Shown here piece by piece: positions 44,516 through 53,639 of a DNA stretch of 64,000 bases; within the stretch, counting starts at the first letter, position 1; each line of letters opens with the position of its first letter. A program made the translations under genes and the position numbers. The stretch is from an uncultured Eubacteriales bacterium. GTDB lineage: Bacteria > Bacillota > Clostridia > Lachnospirales > Lachnospiraceae. Location: NCBI GenBank assembly GCA_900314525.1, contig OMVN01000007.1:1-64000 (forward strand), written 5' to 3'. Under the pieces are notes generated by a model. That model worked only from the letters and a program-made list of their open reading frames with translations, made no database searches and was not told the DNA's origin.

Positions 44516-47500
44516 TTTATGTCCTCCCACAGAACATAATGACCTTTTGTGTTCCTCTTCATATAGTATAACGCATTATCTGCTTCTTTAAGTGCTGTAT
44601 TAATATTATCAAGTGAGCTATCTTCAGAAAATGAGATTCCAATTGAGCAGCAAACAAGTTTTTCAGTCGGAATGCTTATATCTTTTTTCAAATAATTTCT
44701 AACTACATCAACAAATCCATCTTTAATATCGGAATAAATCTGCTTTGCGCATTTTATTGTATAATCCCTGGTTACGTTTCTGAGCACAATCAAAAATTCA
44801 TCTCCGCCATATCTGACAGCAAATCCTTTTTCCTTAGAAATATTATTTATAACATTTGCAAATGAACTTAATATTATATCACCTACATCATGTCCAAAAG
44901 TATCATTATAATATTTGAAATTATCTAAATCTGCGTATAAAATAGCGACGTTTTCATTGCTGTTTTTATTCATATCAAGCATTTTTGATAATCCCTGTCT
45001 GTTATAAAGAGATGTAAGCATATCGGTAATAGCCAGGTCATTTAATCTCTTATTCATCTCAATTATATCTTGCTTATTTTTAATTCTCTCAATAGCATTT
45101 TCAAGCTGAATAATTGCAGTTTTTATAATCATAATATTTCCTTCGTCAATTTTATTCCTTGAATGACGGAAGTTTTTATGAATTTTAATGAAACCAGCAA
45201 ATATTCCAACAATTGTGTCATCTTCAATAAGCGGAATAGCCACCATAACAAGTATTTTATTATTTTTAAATAAGTCATTAAAAAGTTTATACTCCACAAA
45301 GGACTTGTCGTTACTATTAATTATATATGCTTTTTTATTATCTTTTATATAATCCTTTATAATAATAATGTCGTCGTCACTTAAATGTGTGTTGTTATAG
45401 ATAATACTGTCATTATCTTTATTTATATTAATAAGAATTACTTCATCCAGATTGAAATTTTTCTGTAAAGTCATAATTGAAGTTGAAATAAAATCTGTAG
45501 TACTGAGATCATCTCTATTTAATTTTTCCTGCCATGTTGAAAGGAAACTGATATCTTTCTTGCTTTCATATAACTGCTTCTCTTTGCCTAAGCTGTAAGA
45601 TAATTCAACGAGTTTTTCTACATCAATATCATTTTCTGATAAATCAAATGATATATAATTTTTATTATTTTTCTGACTTTCAGAAACAAGTAGAAGCTTC
45701 TTAAATTTATGGGTATATCCATTCTTTTTGTAATAATTAAGTCCATAATCCAAAATTTTAAAAGCGGATTTCTCGTCATTTATCTTTATAAAGTAATCAT
45801 AATATTCTTTAAAAAACATATAATCACAATAAAATATTGTGGCGTAGCACGAATCAAAATAGCCTAATGCCTCTTTAAAATTTATTCCTGCACTTTCAAA
45901 ATCTCCATTTTCTTTATCTAACATTGCCTGAATCATATAATAAAGAAATACATCTTCGTTCCATCTTCTGTAATCCGAAACCATTTTATTAGGATTTATA
46001 ATGAACTGGTTTACAATATGTCGTGTATTTTCTAGTACTTTGAAACATCTGTAATTATTTCCAATACCATAATAAGAAATTGCCAAGAGACTATATAATT
46101 TCGAAGTGTTACAAATCTGTATGGTTTCAATTCCAATATTATCAAGAATTTTAAATATTGCGTTCATAAACAATAGTGAAGATTGGAAATCCTCGACACA
46201 AATACAATTTTCAGCCATATTATAAAGAGTTTCTGCTATCTCTTCTGCATTTTTCTCTTTATATAAAATTTTAAGTGCTGCAATAAAATTTCCGCTGGCC
46301 TTGTTGTATTCCTCATTAATCATATTATTGTATCCCATCCCCATAAGAAGATGAGCACGTCTTCTCTCATTATGTTCATTAGTAAGAATTTCAAGTTTTT
46401 TATCGTATAAAGACTGAAGATGTTTGTGAAAACCGTTTTCTGTGAACATAACAATATATTTAGTATATGCTGATAACAGAAAACAGGTATTACCTAATCT
46501 CTTACCAATAGATATAGCCTCATTATATGTGTCTGAATTAATACCAGAAACCATTCTTTCTATAGATTCATAATCATTATCATGACCATAAATTAAGTAA
46601 TATGCAAGTGTATTATAATATTTGTGCTTTTTAAGTTTTTCAATCATGCTGTCATCAATTTTTAATTCGCTGAAATCAACAACAAAAACATCTCTCCATC
46701 CGCCAAACTGAGCTTCCTGATATAGTACTTCTGATTCAAAAATCAATTCATCATCTTCAAGTTTTTTTGCTATCTTTAAACAGTTGTTGGCAAAATTAAT
46801 AGTGAGATCAGACTGTTCCCTGCTCATTTGAATTAAACCACAGACATAATTATACAAATATTCATGTTTCAAGTCTTTTTTTCTATCATAGAAATTCATA
46901 AGTCTCTCGCTAGTTACAAGTGCAAGATTTATATCCTTAGTGAGAATTGAACAAAGCGAACTGTAAAAATATAAATCAAATTTACTGTCGTTACTTACAT
47001 TCATTTTATCTTCTACGATTTCTCGGTGAATTTTATTTATATAATACTGTGCATCTTCAATTGCAAGCATATTAAATAAATTTTTTATTTTCATGATATA
47101 GTTATCGAAATCATTAGCTACGATTTTTTCAGATGTTTTCTTGAATTTGCCACTTTGGTCTTCCCATTCATATAAAAAATTAGTATCATCTGACTTCTGC
47201 AATACATAATTAAAATCTTCAGAAATATAATTAATTGCAGAGTGATTTTCATTATAGATAATCAAAATCTTAAAATGAAGTTCGCTGATATTATCAAGGA
47301 TTGATTTTAAAACCTGAATGGTTCCAAGTTGTGCAAACTGAATATTATTTATCGCAACAAAAACATCTCTTTTTGTACTTATATAATTATAGCAGCTGAT
47401 TATAGAATTAATAAATTTCTTCTTTTCAAAAAGATATTCAGAAAATATTATCTGCTCCGCTCTTTTCGAATTACCCTTTTCAATATATGATGAAAATATT

Positions 47501-47802
47501 TCCTTGTGTAAAGCATACACTCCAGAATTCTCCAGAAATTCATCAATAGAAATCTCTTCCTTTAAAAATGAATTATATAAATATCTAATTCCATCTATAA
47601 ATGGTTCATAAGGATTGCATATTATGCCTTTTTTAAAATTAGTATATATTAAATTTTCTTTATAAGCAGGATCTAATGTATTAAGAAGCTTGTCCCTGTC
47701 TATACAAAATGAATTTGAATGTCTAATTAAAAATAACTTATCCCCGTCTTCATTCTTTAAAAATGAATTATATAGATTATGAATATATGATATATTATTC
47801 AA
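44512..47802 (-). CDS. Large GGDEF protein with ATPase-like, helical-repeat and GAF-like regions
   Basis: A 1096-residue protein that ends in a diguanylate cyclase domain. The active-site GGDEF is intact at 999-1003; no inhibitory RxxD site precedes it. Residues 1-250 resemble a signal-transduction ATPase, but no Walker A is seen and the Walker-B-like segment is VAINNIQFAQLG (149-160), with Asn where Asp is expected. Residues 270-700 look like TPR-type helical repeats. A GAF-like segment lies near 760-900. It probably makes c-di-GMP in response to an unknown signal. It is flanked by a lysozyme and a CapA gene. Confidence 0.88.
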   Translation of the reverse strand: MNNISYIHNLYNSFLKNEDGDKLFLIRHSNSFCIDRDKLLNTLDPAYKENLIYTNFKKGIICNPYEPFIDGIRYLYNSFLKEEISIDEFLENSGVYALHKEIFSSYIEKGNSKRAEQIIFSEYLFEKKKFINSIISCYNYISTKRDVFVAINNIQFAQLGTIQVLKSILDNISELHFKILIIYNENHSAINYISEDFNYVLQKSDDTNFLYEWEDQSGKFKKTSEKIVANDFDNYIMKIKNLFNMLAIEDAQYYINKIHREIVEDKMNVSNDSKFDLYFYSSLCSILTKDINLALVTSERLMNFYDRKKDLKHEYLYNYVCGLIQMSREQSDLTINFANNCLKIAKKLEDDELIFESEVLYQEAQFGGWRDVFVVDFSELKIDDSMIEKLKKHKYYNTLAYYLIYGHDNDYESIERMVSGINSDTYNEAISIGKRLGNTCFLLSAYTKYIVMFTENGFHKHLQSLYDKKLEILTNEHNERRRAHLLMGMGYNNMINEEYNKASGNFIAALKILYKEKNAEEIAETLYNMAENCICVEDFQSSLLFMNAIFKILDNIGIETIQICNTSKLYSLLAISYYGIGNNYRCFKVLENTRHIVNQFIINPNKMVSDYRRWNEDVFLYYMIQAMLDKENGDFESAGINFKEALGYFDSCYATIFYCDYMFFKEYYDYFIKINDEKSAFKILDYGLNYYKKNGYTHKFKKLLLVSESQKNNKNYISFDLSENDIDVEKLVELSYSLGKEKQLYESKKDISFLSTWQEKLNRDDLSTTDFISTSIMTLQKNFNLDEVILININKDNDSIIYNNTHLSDDDIIIIKDYIKDNKKAYIINSNDKSFVEYKLFNDLFKNNKILVMVAIPLIEDDTIVGIFAGFIKIHKNFRHSRNKIDEGNIMIIKTAIIQLENAIERIKNKQDIIEMNKRLNDLAITDMLTSLYNRQGLSKMLDMNKNSNENVAILYADLDNFKYYNDTFGHDVGDIILSSFANVINNISKEKGFAVRYGGDEFLIVLRNVTRDYTIKCAKQIYSDIKDGFVDVVRNYLKKDISIPTEKLVCCSIGISFSEDSSLDNINTALKEADNALYYMKRNTKGHYVLWEDIK

Positions 47803-47821
47803 TGGTTATTTCCTCCGTTAC

Positions 47822-49675
47822 TTACTGATTTTGTGCCTGTATTTGCGATGGCATTTCTTCCATACTCTGACTCTCATTATTTTCTGAAATACCTGTTACA
47901 TCAGTGCTATTATTATCTGTAGACACTTGAGCTTCCTTTTTATTAATTACTAAATTAATTGTTCTGGCATTATTTAACCCTTTATGATCATCTGTATAAT
48001 ATGTAATTCTATATGTTCCGTTCTGAATTGAATTATTTACTATAATATTTTCAAATCCACCGTATACTGCATCATTAATTACGATTTTATCAGAATATCC
48101 CTCAAATTTATCCCAGTAACATGAAGATATTTTTGAAGAAAAAATTCTTTTTATAATATCTAGATTACGCTCTGGAGTTAAATTATTGTTGTAATCATAT
48201 GTAATTGTTCTATCGTTATAATCCGACCATGCTGCCCCGCCAAAAAATATCTGAGGATAATTTCTCACATACAAGTCTGCATTTGCAGTCACAGTATTAA
48301 TATCATTAAGGGTATACGTTATTTTATATACTCCAGGAGTATTTATGGCATCCTGTTTTGAAACCTCATTTCCATTTGTATTTCTTATTGATACTGTCAG
48401 ATTACTTATTGCATCATTTCCGTTTGAGTTGACTGCCGTTACCCCCTCTAGTAAATCTATATCTGACATCCAGTTTGTTATAAATTCGTTTTTGGAAATA
48501 TTTATCTCAGGATCATAAACCTGACCACCCTGATCAAATATGAGATTCATATCAACTCTTGTGCTGATTCCATTAACACTTCCCTTACTAGAATACTGCC
48601 ATACACTATAAGGAAAAGGAACGTCAGGAAGATTATCTCCATAAACAAACCTGTTAGATGCGTAATTATCTGATTTGTATTTATCAAAATACCATGCCAG
48701 CCAGATTTTATATTTTGCAGCCAATACAGAATAATATACCCTATTGTATAAATCGGATTTATTCATATAAACCATAGGAGTATATCCATAAGAAGCTACT
48801 GTATCACAGAAAACAGATACAATATTTGTGAGTTTATTCTGAGAAAGACCAGAATATGTTCTGTAATCTGAACTTGTTTCCCAGTCAATAACAACTGGAA
48901 GTGTAATATCATAATTTCTTATATAATTTAAGGTTACAGAGGCCTCTTCAAGAGCTTCCTGCTCAGTAATAGCCTGTGAGAAGAAATATACACCTACTTT
49001 TACTCCAGCATTAATTGCATTTCTCAGATTTTCTTCAAACTTCATATCTTTACCAATTTTTCCGCCTTCATAACCTCTGTAACCAACTCTTATAAAAGCA
49101 TAATCAATTCCTGAAGCTTTTACTGCATTCCAGTCTATTGTTCCATTATGATGGGAAACATCGATGCAATTAGCAAATTTACCTGCGGCCATATCTGCAG
49201 ATGAAACAAATGAACTTGGCTGTGGCTCGTAAGAGAGTTCTTGAGGTTTCTCTTCTGTTACAACATCATCTTCAAGCTGGACATTGCTCTCGACTACAAT
49301 ATTTTGAATAGGAATTGTTTCTCTTTCGATAATTGTAGTAGAATTATCGGTCTGAGGAATAGCCGGTGTTACAACGGCAGGTACAGTTTCAGGAGGAACA
49401 GTTATTATTTCTGTTGGTATCTCCGTTACTGTCTGCGTTTCAGGTGCAGCGGTTGTTGTTTCTTTTAACATAACCGTAGTCTGAACTTCATCACTCTCCT
49501 CTTCCTGTATAGAATATGAATCAGTATTTCCTGAAACTTTATTGTCAGAAAGTATTCCTCCAATTATTAATATTGCTATTATTGTAGCAACAAATCCGAG
49601 TGTTCCTGAAAATATTATTTTTCTATCCTCTGTATCATGAAATTTGTTTTTTATCTTTTCCGTAATTTTCAACAA
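47822..49675 (-). CDS. Membrane-anchored GH25 lysozyme
   Basis: Residues 21-42 form a membrane helix (N-in), followed by a Thr/Glu/Pro-rich linker to about 165. The GH25 muramidase domain has the catalytic Asp172 in CIDVSHHNG and the Asp264-Glu266 pair in VIDWETS. Two C-terminal Ig-like or bacterial-surface modules complete the 617 residues. The start is TTG at 49675, with AGGAGG six bases upstream and no ATG nearby. It likely remodels peptidoglycan outside the cell. Confidence 0.92.
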   Translation of the reverse strand: MLKITEKIKNKFHDTEDRKIIFSGTLGFVATIIAILIIGGILSDNKVSGNTDSYSIQEEESDEVQTTVMLKETTTAAPETQTVTEIPTEIITVPPETVPAVVTPAIPQTDNSTTIIERETIPIQNIVVESNVQLEDDVVTEEKPQELSYEPQPSSFVSSADMAAGKFANCIDVSHHNGTIDWNAVKASGIDYAFIRVGYRGYEGGKIGKDMKFEENLRNAINAGVKVGVYFFSQAITEQEALEEASVTLNYIRNYDITLPVVIDWETSSDYRTYSGLSQNKLTNIVSVFCDTVASYGYTPMVYMNKSDLYNRVYYSVLAAKYKIWLAWYFDKYKSDNYASNRFVYGDNLPDVPFPYSVWQYSSKGSVNGISTRVDMNLIFDQGGQVYDPEINISKNEFITNWMSDIDLLEGVTAVNSNGNDAISNLTVSIRNTNGNEVSKQDAINTPGVYKITYTLNDINTVTANADLYVRNYPQIFFGGAAWSDYNDRTITYDYNNNLTPERNLDIIKRIFSSKISSCYWDKFEGYSDKIVINDAVYGGFENIIVNNSIQNGTYRITYYTDDHKGLNNARTINLVINKKEAQVSTDNNSTDVTGISENNESQSMEEMPSQIQAQNQ

Positions 49676-49710
49676 TTTTTTCCTCCTAAATAGGCAAAAT
49701 ACTATAAATA

Positions 49711-49739
49711 ATTATACTATTATCTTTATTCATTTTCAA
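49711..49739 (-). promoter_or_regulatory. GH25-GGDEF-CapA operon promoter
   Basis: TTGAAA (49734-49739) and TATAAT (49711-49716) on the minus strand are 17 bp apart. Confidence 0.78.
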
Positions 49740-49751
49740 TAAAATTGAAAA
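49733..49751. repeat. Inverted repeat between divergent promoters
   Basis: TTTTCAAT (49733-49740) and ATTGAAAA (49744-49751) are perfect arms with a 3-base spacer, and each arm holds a -35 element. It may be only the result of two back-to-back TTGAAA boxes, or a shared operator. Confidence 0.5.
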
Positions 49752-49773
49752 AAATAACTAAATATGCTATAAC
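49745..49773 (+). promoter_or_regulatory. cobO-like gene promoter
   Basis: TTGAAA (49745-49750) and TATAAC (49768-49773), 17-bp spacer, on the plus strand. Confidence 0.72.
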
Positions 49774-49803
49774 TTTTTATATAATCAGAAAGGATTCATA
49801 TAA

Positions 49804-50325
49804 ATGGGGTTTATTCACTTATATTTTGGAAACGGCAAAGGCAAGACTACAGCAGCTATAGGACAGTGCATACGTGCACTTGGTTATGATAAAAAAATAA
49901 TTTTTGCTCAATTTTTAAAAGGAAGTCAGAGCGGAGAAATTAACTATCTATCAGATAAAGATAATATCATTATTCTCAGAAATTCAGAGGATCTTGGCTT
50001 CACCAATACAATGAACACACATGATATTAGGAGTATTACGGATTTTCATAATACTACACTTAAAGAAATCAGTCATATTTTAGATACTAAACAAATAGAT
50101 ATCCTTGTTCTGGATGAAATTCTTGATGCATACAATGAAAATCTCCTGGATAAAGATTTTTTAAAGAAAATTATTAATACTAAACCAGACAATTTAGAAA
50201 TTATACTAACAGGCAGAACACCAGACAAATATTTCATAGAAATTTCGTCTTATATAACCGAAATGAAAAAAATAAAACATCCTTATGACAATAAGATATT
50301 AGCAAGAAAGGGAATTGAATATTAA
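49804..50325 (+). CDS. Cob(I)alamin adenosyltransferase, CobO/BtuR type
   Basis: A P-loop enzyme that adenosylates corrinoids. The loop GNGKGKTTAAIG is at residues 9-20; other signatures are IIFAQFLKGSQSGE and LVLDEILDAYN. 173 residues matches the family. No other cobalamin gene is nearby, and no cobalamin riboswitch is seen upstream, so salvage is more likely than synthesis. It converges with dus, and their stops overlap. Confidence 0.9.
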   Translation: MGFIHLYFGNGKGKTTAAIGQCIRALGYDKKIIFAQFLKGSQSGEINYLSDKDNIIILRNSEDLGFTNTMNTHDIRSITDFHNTTLKEISHILDTKQIDILVLDEILDAYNENLLDKDFLKKIINTKPDNLEIILTGRTPDKYFIEISSYITEMKKIKHPYDNKILARKGIEY

Positions 50326-50337
50326 TTCAATTCCCTT
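50308..50337. repeat. Perfect hairpin holding both convergent stop codons
   Basis: AAGGGAATTGAAT (50308-50320) and ATTCAATTCCCTT (50325-50337) pair perfectly over 13 bp, with the loop ATTA. The cobO stop TAA (50323-50325) and the dus stop (50322-50324) both sit at the loop. T tracts are weak on both sides, so it may be a protective or weak two-way terminator element. Confidence 0.8.
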
Positions 50338-51257
50338 ATAAAACTTTTATATTCGTTTATGTTTTTTATTTTTTTAATTTTCTTAATTAATTTTGCATTG
50401 TTTTCATAGCTGTTTACCAAATATAGCCACACTTCTTTTAATTTAAATATAAGATTATTATCTTCTTTAATTATTTTTCTATAATTGTCAAAAAGAATAT
50501 CAGCAAATAAAAGGTTTTTCTTGATATCAATTTTTTCTGTATTATTTCTTATCTGATTTATTAAATCTGGATTCATTAGAAGTCCCCTGCCAATCATTAC
50601 AGATGATATTTTGCTATATTTAGTAATAATACTGTTATAAATTGATAAATTAGTTATATCGCCATTATAACACACGTCATTTTTACTATTGTCGTATCCA
50701 TATTTAAAAGCGTCATAATTTATTTTTTCTTTATACAGATCATTTCTAGTTCTAGGATGAATAATTAATTCGTAAATTGGAAATTTATTATATATCTCCA
50801 TTAATTCAAAAAATTCTTCAGGATTTTCATAACCTATTCTTGTTTTTATAGACAATTTAATATTTAATGATGTACATTTATTGAAAATCTCATATAAAAA
50901 ATTTTCATATTTTTCTGTATCTATAAGGATTCCTGCACCTCTACCTTTTGTTGTTACAGTTTTAGAAGGACATCCAGCATTTAAATTCACTTCAGAGTAA
51001 CCATATTCTGTGATTATTTTTGCAGCATCAAAAAATGCATCTGAATTATTTGACAGAAGCTGAGGAACAAGATTTATTCCCTCATTGTTTTCAGGGAGAA
51101 TATCTTTTGTCTCCTTCATATTCCTAATTCCATTAGGTCCTGCATAAATAAAAGGAGCAAAATATTTATCTACATTTCCAAATACCTGATTATATGAATT
51201 TCTATATATATAATTTCCCACACCTTCCATAGGTGCAAAATAAATTTTTGTATTCAT
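50322..51257 (-). CDS. dus: tRNA-dihydrouridine synthase family protein
   Basis: An FMN enzyme reducing uridine to dihydrouridine in tRNA. It has APMEGVGNYIYRN, the catalytic cysteine motif LNAGCPSKTVTTKGRGAGIL and GIRNM; the FMN site includes MIGRGLLMNPDLI. 311 residues. The start overlaps the NUDIX stop as TAATG. Confidence 0.92.
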   Translation of the reverse strand: MNTKIYFAPMEGVGNYIYRNSYNQVFGNVDKYFAPFIYAGPNGIRNMKETKDILPENNEGINLVPQLLSNNSDAFFDAAKIITEYGYSEVNLNAGCPSKTVTTKGRGAGILIDTEKYENFLYEIFNKCTSLNIKLSIKTRIGYENPEEFFELMEIYNKFPIYELIIHPRTRNDLYKEKINYDAFKYGYDNSKNDVCYNGDITNLSIYNSIITKYSKISSVMIGRGLLMNPDLINQIRNNTEKIDIKKNLLFADILFDNYRKIIKEDNNLIFKLKEVWLYLVNSYENNAKLIKKIKKIKNINEYKSFIRELN

Positions 51258-51772
51258 TATTTTTCAAAGGCCTGTTTTATACTGTCATAATGAAGGAAAA
51301 TACCCTGTCCTGCAATTTCCTTTATTTCATCCAGTGAGGCAATTTTATAACCTAAAGTTTCTGATTTCTGATTTTTTATGTCAGCTTCATCAAAATCAAG
51401 TGTAAATCTATATACATCTACAAAATAGTTATCTCCTTTACCTGGATTCTCTCTGTGATATGTGAATAAATATTCACACTGTTCTTTTTTTACATCAAGC
51501 CCTGTTTCTTCTGATACCTCTCTAATTACAGCATCTTCTGATGACTCACCTGCCTGTGCAGCACCACCAGATACCTCCCACCATCCTGGTGCCCAGAGTT
51601 TTGTCATTACTCTCTGAGTGATAAGAAATTTTCCATCAGTTCTTCTGACAACTCCAAGAACTGTAAGATGATATTCGTCATCTTTTAAATTAAAATTATT
51701 TCTTTCCATCTTACGTCCTGTGATATTTTTATCTTTATCATATATATCCCAATATTCTGTTTCTTTATTCAT
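51257..51772 (-). CDS. NUDIX hydrolase
   Basis: The NUDIX box GAAQAGESSEDAVIREVSEE, completed by TGL, is intact. The N-terminal WDIYDKDKNITGRKMERN resembles the YfcD or IPP-isomerase-like branch. The frame is open to 51859, but the ATG at 51772 follows AGAGAGGAAAATATT, and the N-terminal family start begins there (171 residues). It is translationally coupled to dus. Confidence 0.9.
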   Translation of the reverse strand: MNKETEYWDIYDKDKNITGRKMERNNFNLKDDEYHLTVLGVVRRTDGKFLITQRVMTKLWAPGWWEVSGGAAQAGESSEDAVIREVSEETGLDVKKEQCEYLFTYHRENPGKGDNYFVDVYRFTLDFDEADIKNQKSETLGYKIASLDEIKEIAGQGIFLHYDSIKQAFEK

Positions 51773-51789
51773 AATATTTTCCTCTCTAA

Positions 51790-53565
51790 TTACAACTTTA
51801 ATATTTTTTCCAACATAGATACTCTGTTGAATGGGAATGTAAAGTAATAACCATCGCAAAAATCCGAAACTTTTGTAATAACTTCTTTTGCAATGGAGAT
51901 TCCAATTTCTTCCCCATCTTCTCTTGTATCTGTATCTGAAAATCTGGCTACAATTTCATCTGTAACATTTATTCCAGCAATTTCATTTTTAATAAATAAT
52001 GCATTTTTCTTACTTATAAGAGGCATAATTCCACAAAGAATTCTTGCACCGGTTTTTTCCTTAATTGTCCTCAAGTTTGTAACATCATTATCAGAAAACA
52101 CTGGCTGTGACATAAAAAATGTAGCTCCTGCTTCCATTTTTTTTATAACTCTTTTTAATTCAACCTCTATATTTCTATCCTGATTTATTGCACCACCATA
52201 TGTCATAGGATTTTCGCTAAATAACTCCTGATTCATGTCCTTAATTATTTTCATAAGTCCTACTGATTCAAAATTAAATACTGATTTTACATTTTGTCTT
52301 GCAACAGATGGAACAGGATCTCCTGTGATAATTAAAAGGTTATTTATTCCATTTATATAGGCACCCATAATCTGAGACCTCATAGCAATAGCGTTTTTAT
52401 CTCTGCAGCATATATGAGGCATAACTTCTAATCCTGTCATATTCTTTATTTTTTCTGCCATTAGTACTGAATCAACTCTAGTTCTTCCGGAAGGCGAATC
52501 AGGAAGTGTAACAATATCCACGTTAGCTTTTTCAAGAATTTTTGCTGCATTTAAAATATTTCTATCATTTACATTTAAAGGAGGGGCAAGTTCTACTGCA
52601 ATTAATTTATCCTTTTTAACATTTCCATCTTTGTCATAATAAAAACCTGACGATGATTTTACATCATGTATTTTTATGCCATCTATTTTAATTTTTATGC
52701 CCTTATTATTATCACTGCAGATATTATTAAGCATTTTAATAAATTCAGGATTGGTACCGCAGCAACCGCCTAAAATATCGACACCCATTTCTTTAATTTC
52801 TGCCATATTCTCACAGAAATAACTCTTATTATCTGAAAATACAATTCTATTTCTTATTTTTTTTGGATAACCAGAATTTGGAAGTACAATAAAATATTTT
52901 CCAAAGTCTGTTCCAATCTCTGATAGTATTTTTTTCATATGGGCTGGTCCTACACCACAGTTAAAACCAATACAATCGATATCTTTGCATTCTGAAACCT
53001 CAAAAATAAGTTTTTTGGCACTGAAAGACATATTACTATAACCAAACTGATTTACACAGAACTGAGTAATAATAAAAATATCACTATATTCCTGTTTTAG
53101 TTTTTTAGCAACATTTATTAAGATATCAGATTCAGAAAAGGTTTCAAAATTAATTATATTAATTCCATTATCGATAAATAACTTTGCTATATTATAATAC
53201 TCTTTTTCTTTATCATCATCAGAAATTTCGCTTGACTCAATAGGCCCAATATCTCCTGCAATGAACAATTCCATTTTGTCTTGATAATTCTTTTTGACTT
53301 TTTTAGCTATATCTATTGAAAAAATAATATTTTCTATAAGATTAGATTTATTTGAAAATAAAATACTGTTTGATGCAAAGGTATTTGTTCTAATTAATCT
53401 AGCACCAGATTTTACATATTCCTCATGAATTTCATATACACGATCTGGATGAAGTATATTTGCATATTCAGGAGGTTCATTTGTATTATATTTTTCACAA
53501 TAATAAGTTCCAAAAGAACCATCTGCAATTAGTCTGTTTTCTTTTATGTACTCTCTTATATCCAT
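51790..53565 (-). CDS. Homocysteine methyltransferase fused to methylenetetrahydrofolate reductase
   Basis: An N-terminal homocysteine S-methyltransferase domain (residues 1-290) has its zinc cysteines in GFNCGVGP and GGCCGTN. A C-terminal MTHFR domain (about 300-591) has the TIM-barrel start AVELAPP and PHICCRDKN and LIITGDPVP. The fusion is like Bacillus YitJ and links methionine synthesis to C1 supply. I use the ATG at 53565 because AAAGGA precedes it (591 residues). Confidence 0.92.
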   Translation of the reverse strand: MDIREYIKENRLIADGSFGTYYCEKYNTNEPPEYANILHPDRVYEIHEEYVKSGARLIRTNTFASNSILFSNKSNLIENIIFSIDIAKKVKKNYQDKMELFIAGDIGPIESSEISDDDKEKEYYNIAKLFIDNGINIINFETFSESDILINVAKKLKQEYSDIFIITQFCVNQFGYSNMSFSAKKLIFEVSECKDIDCIGFNCGVGPAHMKKILSEIGTDFGKYFIVLPNSGYPKKIRNRIVFSDNKSYFCENMAEIKEMGVDILGGCCGTNPEFIKMLNNICSDNNKGIKIKIDGIKIHDVKSSSGFYYDKDGNVKKDKLIAVELAPPLNVNDRNILNAAKILEKANVDIVTLPDSPSGRTRVDSVLMAEKIKNMTGLEVMPHICCRDKNAIAMRSQIMGAYINGINNLLIITGDPVPSVARQNVKSVFNFESVGLMKIIKDMNQELFSENPMTYGGAINQDRNIEVELKRVIKKMEAGATFFMSQPVFSDNDVTNLRTIKEKTGARILCGIMPLISKKNALFIKNEIAGINVTDEIVARFSDTDTREDGEEIGISIAKEVITKVSDFCDGYYFTFPFNRVSMLEKILKL

Positions 53566-53577
53566 ATAATTTCCTTT

Positions 53578-53621
53578 CAAAAAAAATACCACCTATTATT
53601 AAACCATAATAAGTGATATTT
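53578..53621 (-). terminator. Terminator or attenuator before the methyltransferase gene
   Basis: On the minus strand ATATCACTTATTAT pairs with ATAATAGGTGGTAT, using two G-U pairs, and is followed by eight T. The T tract runs straight into the ribosome binding site of the downstream gene. It ends pflA or works as an attenuator. Confidence 0.8.
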
Positions 53622-53639
53622 TTCTACAAAAAATCTAAT

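Noticed and set aside
49676-49803. Cobalamin riboswitch before the cobO-like gene
   Set aside because: The gap holds only two promoters and lacks the conserved B12-box sequence.
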